Translations under genes and position numbers: made by a program
Origin: Gandjariella thermophila
GTDB lineage: Bacteria; Actinomycetota; Actinomycetes; Mycobacteriales; Pseudonocardiaceae
Direction of reading: 5' to 3'
NCBI RefSeq assembly: GCF_005405885.1
Contig: NZ_BJFL01000044.1
Location: 1 to 32,003 of the forward strand
Length of the DNA: 32,003 nucleotides
In this document: one piece after another, positions 8,029 through 18,042 of the stretch
How the letters are laid out: every line of letters begins with the position of its first letter
Numbering within the stretch: the first letter of the stretch is position 1
The notes under the pieces: generated by a model
The model's database searches: none
Seen by the model: only the letters and a program-made list of their open reading frames with translations
Told to the model about the DNA's origin: nothing

Positions 8029-8721
8029 CTACCGGGAGGTTCGCTGGCTGTACCGTTCCTGGTGCAGCACGTCATCAAGGGGTAGACGGCTGCGCCAGCC
8101 GTGGCGTTCCAAATCGGGCGTGTCTGGCAGGTTACGCACCGGGCCGACACACAGCCAGGCCACCGGACGCACCCGCCCCGGAATGCCGAGCAGGTGGCGC
8201 AGGAAGTCCTCCCGGTAGAAGCTCACCCACCCGACACCGAGTCCCTCGGCGGTGGCGGCCAGCCACAGGTTCTGGATGGCCAGGCACACCGAGTACAGCC
8301 CGGCGTCGGCGATCGCGTGCCGGCCCAGCACGGCCGGCGACCCGCGCTCCGGGTCGTAGGTGACGACGATGCCGAGGCTGGACTCCAGCACGCCCTCGAT
8401 CTTGATGCGGGAGAACACCTCGGCGCGCTCCCCGTCGAGCTGGGCGGCGAAGACGCTGCGCTCGGCGTGCACGTGGTCGCGGAAGGCCCGTCTGGTCGAC
8501 TCGTCGCGCACCACCACGAAGTCCCACGGCTGGGACAGCCCGACGCTGGGCGCCGCGTGCGCCGCCGCGAGCACCCTGCGCAGCACCGCTTCCGGCACGG
8601 GCTCCCCGGTGAATTCGGCCCGGGTGTCCCGCCGCCGGTGCATCACGTCGTACAGGCCGGGGCCGCCGCGGGGAGATTCCTGGGCGGCCGGGTTCGTCGA
8701 GGGATGTTGGGCACTGGTCAC
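8029..8721 (-). CDS. bluB: 5,6-dimethylbenzimidazole synthase (BluB)
   Basis: 230 residues of the flavin-dependent nitroreductase fold. The pattern is specific to BluB: LYDVMHRRRDTRAEFTGEP, AAHAAPSVGLSQPWDFVVVR, RIKIEGVLESSLGIVVTYDP and AIQNLWLAATAEGLGVGWVSF. BluB consumes FMNH2 and oxygen, breaking up the flavin to make dimethylbenzimidazole, the lower ligand of vitamin B12. The start is a GTG at 8721. A CAGTAT -10-like hexamer lies 7 bases before it, so the mRNA may be leaderless. No other cobalamin gene is in the window. Confidence 0.88.
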   Translation of the reverse strand: MTSAQHPSTNPAAQESPRGGPGLYDVMHRRRDTRAEFTGEPVPEAVLRRVLAAAHAAPSVGLSQPWDFVVVRDESTRRAFRDHVHAERSVFAAQLDGERAEVFSRIKIEGVLESSLGIVVTYDPERGSPAVLGRHAIADAGLYSVCLAIQNLWLAATAEGLGVGWVSFYREDFLRHLLGIPGRVRPVAWLCVGPVRNLPDTPDLERHGWRSRLPLDDVLHQERYSQRTSR

Positions 8722-8728
8722 CCAACCG

Positions 8729-8734
8729 ATACTG
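8729..8734 (-). promoter_or_regulatory. Likely -10 element of bluB (leaderless)
   Basis: CAGTAT on the minus strand, 7 bases before the GTG start. The spacing puts the transcription start on or next to the start codon. The first base differs from the TANNNT consensus. Confidence 0.35.
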
Positions 8735-8784
8735 CCTCAGCCGATCGGGGGAGCGCGCGGTGCCCGTGGCCCGCGCCACCCGGT

Positions 8785-8790
8785 TAGGGT
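8785..8790 (+). promoter_or_regulatory. Possible -10 element of the hydroxyacyl-CoA dehydrogenase gene
   Basis: TAGGGT on the plus strand, 40 bases before the ATG at 8831. This gives a short leader that includes the GGAGAGTGGG ribosome site. No clear -35 was found. Confidence 0.3.
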
Positions 8791-8830
8791 CCCGGGCAGA
8801 TCGCCAGCAGCGTTCACGCGGGAGAGTGGG

Positions 8831-9685
8831 ATGACCGACAGCAATGCTCCGCGGACCGCCGCGGTGATCGGCGGCGGCACCATGGGCGCGGGCATCGCGC
8901 ACGTGCTGCTCGCCGCCGGCGCACGGGTCACCGTCGCCGAGGTCTCCGCGGACGCCGCGGCGAAGGCCCGGGACGCGGTGGCCAACTCGCTGGCCAAGGC
9001 CGCCGACCGCGGGAAGCTCGCCGCCACGCCGAACGACCTGCTCGCCGCGCTGTCCGTGGTGGACACCCTGGCCGATCTGCCACCGGGAGCGGAGCTGGTG
9101 GTGGAGGCGGTGCCGGAGGACGCCGCGCTGAAGCGCCGGGTACTGGCCGCCGCCGCGGGCGCCTGCCCGGACGCCGTGCTGGCCTCCAACACCTCGTCGC
9201 TGTCGGTCGGCGCGCTCGCCGAGGGGCTGCCCGGGGAACGGGTGCTCGGCATGCACTTTTTCAACCCGGTGCCGGTGCAGCCGCTGGTGGAGGTGGTGCG
9301 GCACGGCGGGGTGGCCGACGACCTCGTGGCGCGGGCCGCCGGCTGGGCGGAGGCGCTGGGCAAGACGGTGATCGTGGTCCGCGACTCGCCCGGTTTCGCC
9401 ACCTCCCGGCTGGGCGTCGCGGTCGGCCTGGAGGCGATCCGGATGGTGCAGGAGGGCGTCGCCTCGGCCGAGGACATCGACACCGGGATGCGGCTGGGCT
9501 ACGGCTGGCCGATGGGGCCGCTGCGGCTCACCGACCTGGTCGGCCTGGACGTGCGGTTGGCCATCGCCGAGCACTTGGAGCGGGAACTCGGACCCCGGTT
9601 CGCGCCGCCGCAACTATTGCGGGACAAGGTGGGCCGGGACGAACTGGGCCGCAAGACGGGCCGCGGCTTCTTCGACTGGAGCTGA
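8831..9685 (+). CDS. 3-hydroxyacyl-CoA (3-hydroxybutyryl-CoA) dehydrogenase
   Basis: 284 residues, the normal length for the single-domain-pair Hbd/FadB2 family. The NAD site is [21 protein letters not shown]. The family motifs [12 protein letters not shown] and [17 protein letters not shown] (catalytic His) and the DSPGF segment follow, then the C-terminal helical domain with [18 protein letters not shown] and an end in GRGFFDWS. It oxidises 3-hydroxyacyl-CoA to 3-ketoacyl-CoA, or the reverse, in fatty-acid or PHB metabolism in the cytosol. The ATG at 8831 follows a good GGAGAG ribosome site. It stands between bluB (divergent) and mprA without an operon partner. Confidence 0.9.
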   Translation: MTDSNAPRTAAVIGGGTMGAGIAHVLLAAGARVTVAEVSADAAAKARDAVANSLAKAADRGKLAATPNDLLAALSVVDTLADLPPGAELVVEAVPEDAALKRRVLAAAAGACPDAVLASNTSSLSVGALAEGLPGERVLGMHFFNPVPVQPLVEVVRHGGVADDLVARAAGWAEALGKTVIVVRDSPGFATSRLGVAVGLEAIRMVQEGVASAEDIDTGMRLGYGWPMGPLRLTDLVGLDVRLAIAEHLERELGPRFAPPQLLRDKVGRDELGRKTGRGFFDWS

Positions 9686-9790
9686 ACGCTCCCGGCGACC
9701 GGTGTGGACCTGGGCCGGCGACCGGGGCGCGCTCTACCCGCGGCCTCGGTCGGCGGCCTCGGCATACCTCACGGTGTTGGTTTGGCCCCT

Positions 9791-9808
9791 TCTCAGGCGC
9801 CTCTCAGG
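9791..9808 (+). promoter_or_regulatory. MprA-type direct-repeat box upstream of mprA
   Basis: TCTCAGGCGCCTCTCAGG: two TCTCAGG units 11 bp apart, start to start. The box ends 22 bp before the mprA ATG. The same arrangement stands before pepD at 16378-16395. MprA of mycobacteria is known to bind a loosely conserved 8-bp direct repeat and to control itself and pepD, so this is the expected autoregulatory site. Confidence 0.7.
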
Positions 9809-9830
9809 CCAGCGGGGAACACTGAAGGCC

Positions 9831-10529
9831 ATGCGCATCCTCGTAGTCGACGACGACCGGGCCGTCCGGGAGTCGCTGCGGCGCTCCCTGCAGTTCAACG
9901 GCTACCAGGTCGAGCTGGCCGGCGACGGGCGCCAGGCCCTGGAGGCCGTGGCCGCCCAGCGTCCCGACGCGATGGTGCTCGACGTGATGATGCCCCGGCT
10001 GGACGGGCTGGAGGTGTGCCGGCGGCTCCGCGGCACCGGGGACGATCTCCCGATCCTGGTGCTCACCGCGCGCGACGCGGTGTCCGACCGGGTGGCCGGC
10101 CTGGACGCCGGCGCGGACGACTACCTGCCCAAGCCGTTCGCCCTGGAGGAGTTGCTGGCCCGGCTGCGCGCGCTGCTGCGCAGGGCGGCCGCCGAGCGGG
10201 AGGCGGAGAATGGCCACGTCCCGCAGCCGCTGCGGTTCGCCGACCTGGTGCTGGACCCAGGCACCCGGGAGGTGCGCCGGGGCGAGCGGTCGATCAGCCT
10301 GACCCGCACCGAGTTCACCCTGCTCGAGCTGCTGATGGCGCACCCGAGGCAGGTGCTCACCCGCAGCCGCATCCTCGAGGACGTCTGGGGCTACGACTTT
10401 CCCACCTCGGGCAACGCTCTGGAGGTCTACGTCGGCTACCTGCGCCGCAAGACCGAGGCCGGTGGTGAGCCGCGCCTGATCCACACCGTGCGCGGGGTGG
10501 GCTACGTGCTTCGGGAGACGCCTCCGTGA
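9831..10529 (+). CDS. mprA: Response regulator MprA (OmpR/PhoB family)
   Basis: 232 residues. Receiver domain: Asp7-Asp9 pocket, phospho-acceptor Asp51 in [12 protein letters not shown], Thr in VLTARD, Lys in LPKPF. The winged-helix output domain follows (about residues 130-230: [21 protein letters not shown] and [12 protein letters not shown]). It is the transcription factor of the envelope-stress two-component system; with MprB and PepD it forms a known set in mycobacteria. The ATG at 9831 begins directly with RILVVDDD; earlier in-frame codons would cross the regulatory box. The stop overlaps the mprB start by 4 bp (GTGA), so the two are co-translated. Confidence 0.92.
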   Translation: MRILVVDDDRAVRESLRRSLQFNGYQVELAGDGRQALEAVAAQRPDAMVLDVMMPRLDGLEVCRRLRGTGDDLPILVLTARDAVSDRVAGLDAGADDYLPKPFALEELLARLRALLRRAAAEREAENGHVPQPLRFADLVLDPGTREVRRGERSISLTRTEFTLLELLMAHPRQVLTRSRILEDVWGYDFPTSGNALEVYVGYLRRKTEAGGEPRLIHTVRGVGYVLRETPP

Positions 10530-11971
10530 CCATTGGGCCCCAGCGACCACCGCGGCCCGCAGCAGCACCACAGTGGACACATCGGGACGGTGGGTGGCTC
10601 GGCGGCCGCATGTCGCTGCGCGCCAGGGTCACCCTGCTCGCGGCGATCTGCGTCGCCGGCGCGGTGGCCCTGGTGTCGCTGGCCGCGTTCGTCACGGTGA
10701 GCACCAACCTCTACCGCCAGCTCGACGAGAACCTGCTGGTCCGGGCGCAGAACGTGGTGCACAGCCCGACGGTGCTGGTGCGCGGCCAGGAGACCATCCC
10801 AGCCGGGGTGCTGGCGTCGCTAGGCACCCAGATCGACGTGATCGACGGCAACGGCGAGTCCCAGCTCGGCATCCGCACCGAGCGCCCGCCGATCGGCGAG
10901 GACGAGGAGGCGGTCGCGCAGACCGGGGTGGGGCCGCACTTCCGCACCGACTCGCGCGCCGACTACCGCGTGCTGGCCGTGCCCTACCCGTTGCAGCCGG
11001 GGACCGCGCTGGTGATCGCGCAGTCCATGGCGCCCACCAAGGCGACCCTGGCCCGGCTGGGCCTGGTGCTGATCGTGGTGTCCGGCGCGGGGGTGCTGCT
11101 CGCCGCGGCCGCCGGCACCGCGGTGGCCCAGGGCGGCCTGCGGCCCGTGCAGCGGTTGACCCGGGCGACCAGCCGGATCGCCCGCACCGGGGACCTGCGC
11201 CCGATCCCGGTCTCCGGCGACGACGAGTTGGCCCGGCTGACGCAGAGCTTCAACGCGATGCTCGCCGCGCTGGCCGAGTCCCAGGAGCGGCAGCGCCGGC
11301 TGGTCGCCGACGCCGGGCACGAGCTGCGCACTCCGCTCACCTCCATGCGCACCAACCTGGAGCTGCTGCTGGCTTCCGAGAAACCGGGCGCCCCCAAACT
11401 GTCCGAAGAGGACCGCAAGGAGATCTACGACGACGTGCGTGCGCAGCTTGACGAGCTGACCGCGCTGATCGGCGACCTGGTCGAGTTGGCACGGGAGGAC
11501 GTGCCGCAGGCGGTGCACGAGCCGGTGGAACTGGTCGAGGTGGTGGAGCGGGCGCTGTCCCGGGCGCGGCGGCGGGCGTCCTCCTCGGACGTCGAGTTCG
11601 ACGTGCGGCTGTTCCCATGGAACCTGCTCGGTGACGCCAACGCGCTGGAGCGGGCGGTGCTCAACCTGCTGGACAACGCGGTCAAGTGGAGCCCGCCGGG
11701 CGGGGTGGTCCGGGTGGAGATGCGCCAGGTCGGGGACGGTTCGGTGGTGCTGGAGGTGGCCGACGCCGGGCCGGGCATCGCGGACGCCGACCTGCCGCAC
11801 GTGTTCGACCGGTTCTACCGGTCCTCGGAGGCCCGCACGCTGCCCGGCTCCGGGCTGGGCCTGTCCATCGTCAAGCAGGCGGCCGAGCGGCACGGCGGCA
11901 GCGCCCACGCGGGCCGTGCCCCGGAGGGCGGCGCGCTGCTCGCCCTCCACCTGCCCGGCCATCCCGGCTGA
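10526..11971 (+). CDS. mprB: Sensor histidine kinase MprB
   Basis: 481 residues. A cytosolic N-tail of about 30 residues is followed by TM1 (about 33-58), an extracytoplasmic sensor loop (about 60-175), TM2 (about 178-200), a HAMP domain, the phospho-acceptor His265 in [20 protein letters not shown], and an ATPase domain with N box [15 protein letters not shown]1 DAGPGI, F box FDRFYRS and G2 [10 protein letters not shown]. It senses envelope damage and phosphorylates MprA; in mycobacteria the chaperone DnaK and unfolded surface proteins act through its outer loop. The GTG start at 10526 overlaps the mprA stop. An internal ATG (residue 29) is a shorter alternative that keeps all domains. Confidence 0.92.
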   Translation: MTIGPQRPPRPAAAPQWTHRDGGWLGGRMSLRARVTLLAAICVAGAVALVSLAAFVTVSTNLYRQLDENLLVRAQNVVHSPTVLVRGQETIPAGVLASLGTQIDVIDGNGESQLGIRTERPPIGEDEEAVAQTGVGPHFRTDSRADYRVLAVPYPLQPGTALVIAQSMAPTKATLARLGLVLIVVSGAGVLLAAAAGTAVAQGGLRPVQRLTRATSRIARTGDLRPIPVSGDDELARLTQSFNAMLAALAESQERQRRLVADAGHELRTPLTSMRTNLELLLASEKPGAPKLSEEDRKEIYDDVRAQLDELTALIGDLVELAREDVPQAVHEPVELVEVVERALSRARRRASSSDVEFDVRLFPWNLLGDANALERAVLNLLDNAVKWSPPGGVVRVEMRQVGDGSVVLEVADAGPGIADADLPHVFDRFYRSSEARTLPGSGLGLSIVKQAAERHGGSAHAGRAPEGGALLALHLPGHPG

Positions 11972-12032
11972 CGGCTATCCCTTGGTGGCGGCGAGGGGCA
12001 GCCCGCCCACGCCGGGAACGAGGATCTGGAGG

Positions 12033-12076
12033 CAACACCGCCCGTGGTTCCTTCTGGGATGATCTGTGCGGTGTTG
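12033..12076. repeat. 9-bp inverted repeat with 26-base spacer
   Basis: CAACACCGC (12033-12041) and GCGGTGTTG (12068-12076) are exact complements. It may be an mprB terminator or a distal operator, since its outer hexamer CAACAC matches the motif repeated near the bga promoter. Confidence 0.4.
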
Positions 12077-12098
12077 TGTGAGTATGGCGGCGAAGTCC

Positions 12099-12111
12099 GT
12101 CACAATGTGAC
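12099..12111. promoter_or_regulatory. 13-bp palindrome, possible regulator site
   Basis: GTCACA-A-TGTGAC is perfectly symmetric about one base. It lies about 150 bp upstream of the bga promoter and is not followed by a hairpin-type context, so a protein-binding site is more likely than a terminator. Confidence 0.35.
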
Positions 12112-12218
12112 CGCCACCACGCCACCAGACAAGGCTCGGACGCCCCATTCGCTGAGCGGAATACCGGCCGTCCGGTGCTCGCCCGGTGGCCAACCCGACT
12201 CCGATAGCAAACAGCGAC

Positions 12219-12246
12219 CAACACACTCTCGTGTTTGGTTGTGTTG
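12219..12246. promoter_or_regulatory. Candidate operator overlapping the bga -35 element
   Basis: AACAC (12220-12224) and GTGTT (12231-12235) form an inverted repeat, and a second GTGTTG (12241-12246) runs into the TTGACA -35. A repressor bound here would block RNA polymerase. The DeoR-family regulator encoded in the same operon is the natural candidate. Confidence 0.4.
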
Positions 12247-12273
12247 ACAGTGTGGTGCCGGATGGTCGAGGCT
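12244..12273 (+). promoter_or_regulatory. Promoter of the bga-deoR-galT operon
   Basis: A consensus -35, TTGACA (12244-12249), is followed after 18 bp by GAGGCT (12268-12273). The GTG at 12280 is 6 bases further on, exactly where transcription should begin, so the beta-galactosidase mRNA is probably leaderless. Confidence 0.55.
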
Positions 12274-12279
12274 TCGGGT

Positions 12280-14346
12280 GTGCGTGACTGGCCCTTGGCG
12301 ATGCCCGGACCGGGCTGGGGCGGGGACTATAACCCCGAGCAGTGGCCGGAGGACGTCTGGATCGACGACATCCGGCTGATGCGCCGTGCCGGCGTCAACC
12401 TGGCCACCGTGGGCGTGTTCTCCTGGGCGCTGATCGAGGTGGCGGAGGGCCGCTTCGAGTTCGGCTGGCTGGACCGGGTGCTGGACCTGCTGCACGACGG
12501 TGGCGTGCGGGTGGACCTGGCCACCGCGACCGCCGCGCCGCCGCCGTGGCTGACCGCCCGCCGCCCCGAGGTGCTGCCGGTGCGCGCGGACGGCGCGCGG
12601 CTGTGGCCGGGTTCCCGGCAGTCCTACTGCCCCACCTCGACGGTGTACCGGGACAAGGCGGTGGGGCTGGCCCGCCGCATCGCCGAGCACTACCGCGACC
12701 ACCCCGCGCTGGCCTGCTGGCACGTCGGCAACGAGTACGGCTGCCACGTGCCCCGCTGCTACTGCGACCGCTGCACGGTGGCGTTCCGCGAGTGGCTACG
12801 TGCCCGCTACGGCGACGACCTGAAGGCGCTCAACGAGGCGTGGGCCACCGCGTTCTGGAGCCAGCACTACACGTCCTGGTCGCAGGTGCTCACCCCGCGG
12901 ATCACGCCGGCCTTCCACAACCCCGGCCTGCTGCTGGACTTCGACCGGTTCGGCTCGGACGCGCTGCTGGCGCTGTTCCGCGCCGAGCGCGACGCACTCC
13001 GCGATGTCACCCCGGACGTGCCGGTGACCACCAACTTCATGGTCATGCGCGGCTTCTCCGCGGTGGACTACTGGTCGTGGGCGCGCGAGGTGGACTTCGT
13101 CTCGGTGGACCACTACCCGACCGCGGAGGACCCGGAGCGGCACATCGAGTTGGCGTTCTCCGCCGACCTGGCCCGCGGGCTGGCCGGCGGGCGGCCGTGG
13201 CTGCTGATGGAGCACGCTCCCTCGGCGGTCAACTGGCAGCCGCGCAATATCGCCAAGCGGCCGGGTGAGCTGCGCCGCAACGCCTTCCAGCATCTCGCCC
13301 GGGGCGCCGACGGCACGCTGTTCTTCCAGTGGCGGGCGTCCCGGGCGGGTGCGGAACGCTTCCACTCGGCGATGGTGCCGCACGCCGGGGAGGACACCAA
13401 GATCTTCCGCGAGGTCTGCCGGGTCGGCGCGGAGTACCGCAAACTCGGCGAGCTACTTGGGTCCGCAGTGGACGCCTCCGTGGCGATGGTGTTCGACTGG
13501 CCGTCCTGGTGGGCGCTGCAGCAGCCCAGCCTGCCCACCGCGGACCTGGACTACCGGGAGCACGCGCTCGCCCTCTACCGGGCGCTGTGGCAGGCCGGAA
13601 TCACCGTCGACTTCGTGCCGCCCTCGGCGGAGCTGTCCGGCTACCGGCTGGTGCTGCTGCCCGCGCTGCACCTGGTGTCCGATATGGACGCGCGGCGGAT
13701 CGACAACTACGTGCTCGGCGGCGGGCACGCGCTGGTGACCTGCTTCTCCGGGATCGCCGACGAGCGCGGGCAGGTGCGGCTGGGCGGCTACCCCGGGGCG
13801 TTCCGCGACCTGCTCGGCGTGCGCACCGAGGAGTTCTTCCCGCTCGGCGCCGGCGAGCGGGTCACCCTGGACGACGGCGGCACCGCCACGGTGTGGACCG
13901 AACTGCTGCACCCGGACGGCGCCGAGGTGCTGGCCAGCTACACCGACGGCGCGCTGGCCGGGATGCCGGCGGTCACCCGGCACGCCCGCGGCTCCGGGCT
14001 GGCCTGGTACCTGGCCTGTGGCCTGGACGAGGCCGGCCTGCGCCGGCTGCTCGCCCGGGTCTGTGGCGCGGCCCGGGTGTGGCCGGCGGTGCCCGCCCCG
14101 CCCGGCGTGGAGGTGGTCCGGCGCCGCGCACCGGACGCCGACGTATCGTGGCTGACGGTGATCAACCACACGGACCGGGACGCGCGGCTGCCCGCCCGCG
14201 GCGTCGACCTGCTCACCGGGACCGAGATCCGTGACGAGGCCACCGTGCCGGCCGGCGGGTGCGTCGTGATCCGGGAAACCCCGGCGGGCGCGGCCCGCGC
14301 GGCGGATCGGGATCGTGGGCGCGTGAACTCGCGAAAGGAATACTGA
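12280..14346 (+). CDS. Beta-galactosidase, glycoside hydrolase family 42
   Basis: 688 residues from the GTG at 12280, typical for GH42. The N-terminal TIM barrel opens with GGDYNPEQWPEDVWIDDI. The general acid/base is Glu152 in WHVGNEYGCH and the nucleophile is Glu311 in WLLMEHAPSAVNW. Cys117, Cys160, Cys162 and Cys165 match the zinc cluster of this family. A Rossmann-like trimerisation domain (about 395-600) and a small beta domain follow. It splits beta-galactosides in the cytosol; there is no signal peptide. I chose 12280 over the GTG at 12235 because the longer start precedes the -35/-10 pair. Its stop shares one base with the deoR ATG (TGATG). First gene of a galactose operon. Confidence 0.9.
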   Translation: MRDWPLAMPGPGWGGDYNPEQWPEDVWIDDIRLMRRAGVNLATVGVFSWALIEVAEGRFEFGWLDRVLDLLHDGGVRVDLATATAAPPPWLTARRPEVLPVRADGARLWPGSRQSYCPTSTVYRDKAVGLARRIAEHYRDHPALACWHVGNEYGCHVPRCYCDRCTVAFREWLRARYGDDLKALNEAWATAFWSQHYTSWSQVLTPRITPAFHNPGLLLDFDRFGSDALLALFRAERDALRDVTPDVPVTTNFMVMRGFSAVDYWSWAREVDFVSVDHYPTAEDPERHIELAFSADLARGLAGGRPWLLMEHAPSAVNWQPRNIAKRPGELRRNAFQHLARGADGTLFFQWRASRAGAERFHSAMVPHAGEDTKIFREVCRVGAEYRKLGELLGSAVDASVAMVFDWPSWWALQQPSLPTADLDYREHALALYRALWQAGITVDFVPPSAELSGYRLVLLPALHLVSDMDARRIDNYVLGGGHALVTCFSGIADERGQVRLGGYPGAFRDLLGVRTEEFFPLGAGERVTLDDGGTATVWTELLHPDGAEVLASYTDGALAGMPAVTRHARGSGLAWYLACGLDEAGLRRLLARVCGAARVWPAVPAPPGVEVVRRRAPDADVSWLTVINHTDRDARLPARGVDLLTGTEIRDEATVPAGGCVVIRETPAGAARAADRDRGRVNSRKEY

Positions 14347-15148
14347 TGCTCGCTCGGCAGCGCCAGGCGGTGATCCTGGAGGAGGTGCGGCGCACCGGCG
14401 CGGTGCGGGTCAGCGACCTCGTGGTCCGGCTCGGCGTGTCCGACATGACGGTGCGCCGCGACCTGGACGTACTGGCCAGCCGCGGCCTGGTGGAGAAGGT
14501 CTACGGCGGGGCCACGGCGGTCAGCGGCCGGAGCACCGACGAGCCGGGCTTCGAGGCCAAGTCGGTGCGCCAGCTCGCGGAGAAGGAGTCGATCGCCCGG
14601 GTGGCCGCCGGGCTGGTCCGGCCGGGCACCGCGATCGGGCTGTCCGCGGGCACCACCACCTGGACGGTGGCCCGGTTCCTGGACGACGTGCCCGACCTGA
14701 CCGTGGTCACCAACTCCATCCGGGTCGCCGACGTGCTGCAGCAGAGCGGTCGCACCGACCGCACGGTGGTGCTCACCGGCGGCGTGCGCACCCCGTCCGA
14801 CGCGCTGGTCGGCCCGGTCGCCGTGCAGACGCTCCGCTCGCTGCACCTCGACGTGGTGTTCCTCGGCGTGCACGGGATGACCCAGCGCGCCGGGTTCACC
14901 ACGCCGAACCTCAACGAGAGCGAGACCGACCGCGCCCTGGTCGACGCGGCCAGCCGGGTCGTCGTGGTCGCCGACCACACCAAGTGGGGCACCGTGGGCA
15001 TCTCCACCATCGCCGACCTCGACGAGGCGGACGTGCTGGTCACCGACGACCGGATCGCCGAGGAGGGTCGGGAGGTCCTCGCCGAGCACGTCGGCGAACT
15101 GCTGGTCGCGGAGGCGACGCCGAAGGCGCCCGAGCGGGGAGTGGGAGC

Positions 15149-15152
<4 letters not shown>
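14346..15152 (+). CDS. DeoR/GlpR-family transcriptional regulator
   Basis: 268 residues. The N-terminal winged helix has the DeoR signature (RQRQAVILEEVRRTGAVRVSDL, LGVSDMTVRRDLDVLASRG, VEKVYGGA), followed by the sugar-phosphate-binding DeoRC domain (SAGTTTWTVARFL, VVTNSIRVADVL, LTGGVRTPSDALVGP, DHTKWGTVG). Such proteins usually repress sugar operons and are released by a phosphosugar. Placed between a beta-galactosidase and GalT, it most likely controls this operon from the CAACAC/GTGTTG sites upstream of bga. The ATG at 14346 overlaps the bga stop and has AAAGGA upstream. Its stop overlaps the galT start by 4 bp. Confidence 0.9.
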
Positions 15153-16261
<1,109 letters not shown>

Positions 16262-16315
16262 CCACCGCCGTCCGGGCGACCGGCACGGGTGAGTGGCGCG
16301 TTGCCCGCCGGGGCG

Positions 16316-16352
16316 GGACCCTGGCTGCGGCATGCTTGGCGCCCGAGGGTCC
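16316..16352. terminator. Stem-loop after galT
   Basis: GGACCCT (16316-16322) pairs with AGGGTCC (16346-16352) around a 23-base loop, 54 bp after the galT stop. No T-run. It may end the galactose operon. Confidence 0.35.
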
Positions 16353-16377
16353 GATCCACATCGGAACCCCAGCACCA

Positions 16378-16395
16378 TCTCAGCAGCCTCTCAGG
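16378..16395 (+). promoter_or_regulatory. MprA-type direct-repeat box upstream of pepD
   Basis: TCTCAGCAGCCTCTCAGG: the same two TCTCAG units at the same 11-bp step as before mprA, and again ending exactly 22 bp before the ATG. This links pepD to MprAB although 4.4 kb of unrelated operon now lies between mprB and pepD. Confidence 0.7.
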
Positions 16396-16417
16396 CGAAG
16401 GAAGCACAGTAGGAGCC

Positions 16418-17947
16418 ATGACCGAGAACAGTCCGGGCGCTGGCGGCGGCCACCCGGAGCGGCCGCAGCAGGCAGGCGAAGGCCAGGAACCCCAGACCAC
16501 CTCCGAGGGCACCGGGACCGACTCCGGCGCGACCAGCCCGTGGGCGTCCGGTCCCGGCGCCGGCACTCCGCCCGGCTCGGCGTACGGCGCAGCCTCCGCC
16601 TCATCGGCCGCCCCGGCGCCGTCCCCCGGCGAGCCACCCGCCGGCGCGGCCTCCAGCGCCTCCTCGGACGCCCCGCAGGGCGTTTCCTCGGCGCAACCGG
16701 CCGGAGGCGCACCGCAGGGCGAGCACAACCCGTGGCAGTCCGCGCCCTACGGCGGCTTCCCACAGTACGGGGCGCAGCAGATGCCGCCGGGGCCCCCTGG
16801 TGGCCCGACCACGCTGGCCATGCCCGGCCAGCCGCCGGGCGGCCCGTCGCGCCGCGGCCTCGGCGTCCGCCGCTCGGTCGCCGGGGTCGCACTGCTCGCG
16901 CTCGTGGTCGGCGGGCTGGCCGGGGTCGGCGGGGGCTACCTTGGCTACCGGATGGCGGAGCAGAGCACCGCGGTCAACGCGCTGGACCGGCCACTGCCGG
17001 CGAAGCAGACGAGCAACGCCCCGGCCGGTTCGGTGGAGCAGGTGGCGCAGAAGGTGCTGCCCAGCGTGGTGCAGTTGCAGGTGCGGGGTGGCACCGAGGC
17101 CGGTGAGGGTTCCGGCATCGTGCTCAGCTCCGACGGCCTCATCCTCACCAACAACCACGTCGTCGAGGTCGCCGCGAACGGTGGCCAGATCCAGGCGGTG
17201 TTCCAGGACGGCCGGCAGGCCGCCGCGCAGGTCGTCGGCCGCGACCCCACGTCCGACCTGGCCGTGGTGAAGGCGCAGAACGTCACCGGGCTGACCCCGG
17301 CCGATCTGGGCCGCTCCGACGACCTCAGGGTCGGCCAGCAGGTCGTGGCGATCGGCTCGCCGTTCGACCTCAACGGCACGGTCACCTCGGGCATCGTCAG
17401 CGCGCTGAACCGGCCGGTACGGGCCGGTGGGGAGACCGGCAACCAGGCCACGGTGCTGGACGCCATCCAGACCGACGCCGCGATCAACCCGGGCAACTCC
17501 GGCGGGCCGCTGGTCAACATGCAGGGCCAGGTGATCGGCATCAACTCGGCGATCTACAGCCCCAACCAGGGCGGGTTGGGCGGCCAGTCGCAGGCCGGGT
17601 CGGTGGGCATCGGCTTCGCCATCCCGATCAACCAGGCCAGGCGGATCGCCGACGAGTTGGCCAAGGGCGGCAGCGCCACGCAGACCGTGCTCGGCGTGAG
17701 CGTGCAGGACGACCCGTCCGGCAACGGCGCATCGGTCAACAACGTCACCCCGGGCGGCGCCGCGGACAAGGCCGGGATCAAGGCCGGTGACGTGATCATC
17801 AAGCTGGACGACCGGCGCATCCCCGACTCGGACGCCCTGGTCGCCGCGGTCCGCTCGCACAACCCCGGCGACACGGTCACCCTGACCCTCGCTGGCGGTG
17901 GCACCAAGCAGGTCACCCTCGGCGGCCAGCCGGTGGGCGGCCGCTAG
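16418..17947 (+). CDS. pepD: HtrA/DegP-like serine protease, PepD type
   Basis: 509 residues. A cytosolic tail of ~148 residues, rich in Pro, Gly, Ser and Gln, precedes one membrane anchor (about 152-176), so the protease faces the cell wall. The trypsin-like domain has the full triad: His247 in ILTNNHVVE, Asp280 in DPTSDLAVVK and Ser361 in INPGNSGGPL. A C-terminal PDZ domain (about 425-505) contains VTPGGAADKAGIKAGDVIIKLD. PepD degrades or refolds damaged envelope proteins and in mycobacteria belongs to the MprAB/SigE stress response. The ATG at 16418 has AGGAG upstream. No partner gene follows. Confidence 0.9.
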   Translation: MTENSPGAGGGHPERPQQAGEGQEPQTTSEGTGTDSGATSPWASGPGAGTPPGSAYGAASASSAAPAPSPGEPPAGAASSASSDAPQGVSSAQPAGGAPQGEHNPWQSAPYGGFPQYGAQQMPPGPPGGPTTLAMPGQPPGGPSRRGLGVRRSVAGVALLALVVGGLAGVGGGYLGYRMAEQSTAVNALDRPLPAKQTSNAPAGSVEQVAQKVLPSVVQLQVRGGTEAGEGSGIVLSSDGLILTNNHVVEVAANGGQIQAVFQDGRQAAAQVVGRDPTSDLAVVKAQNVTGLTPADLGRSDDLRVGQQVVAIGSPFDLNGTVTSGIVSALNRPVRAGGETGNQATVLDAIQTDAAINPGNSGGPLVNMQGQVIGINSAIYSPNQGGLGGQSQAGSVGIGFAIPINQARRIADELAKGGSATQTVLGVSVQDDPSGNGASVNNVTPGGAADKAGIKAGDVIIKLDDRRIPDSDALVAAVRSHNPGDTVTLTLAGGGTKQVTLGGQPVGGR

Positions 17948-17966
17948 GTCCGAAGCAATCCCCTCA

Positions 17967-18005
17967 GGGCCGGGTCCGGAGTGGACCGTTCCCCGGGCCC
18001 GGCCC
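17967..18005. terminator. Stem-loop between pepD and the convergent DUF2064 gene
   Basis: GGGCCGGG (17967-17974) pairs with CCCGGCCC (17998-18005), and an inner GGTCC/GGACC pair can extend or compete with it. It lies 20 bp after the pepD stop, so it could act in both directions. No T-run. Confidence 0.45.
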
Positions 18006-18042
18006 GCCTCTCGTCGTGAGCGCAACGACGCGTTGCCGCCGG

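Larger units (their letters stand above)
11972..12279. promoter_or_regulatory. 308-bp regulatory region before the galactose operon
   Basis: I see no convincing gene. The stretch is less GC-rich than its surroundings and dense in symmetric motifs. CAACAC or its complement GTGTTG appears four times (12033, 12071, 12219, 12241); there is a perfect 13-bp palindrome at 12099-12111 and a -35/-10 pair at its end. Short frames on both strands exist but lack ribosome sites and family features. Confidence 0.5.

Noticed and set aside
7959-8150. N-terminal extension of the diguanylate cyclase into bluB
   Set aside because: It would overlap bluB by more than 100 bp and the added residues have no family character. 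The GTG at 7958 is preferred.
12044-12247. Short frames on both strands upstream of the beta-galactosidase gene
   Set aside because: No ribosome site, no recognisable residues and overlap with the promoter motifs. The region reads better as control DNA.
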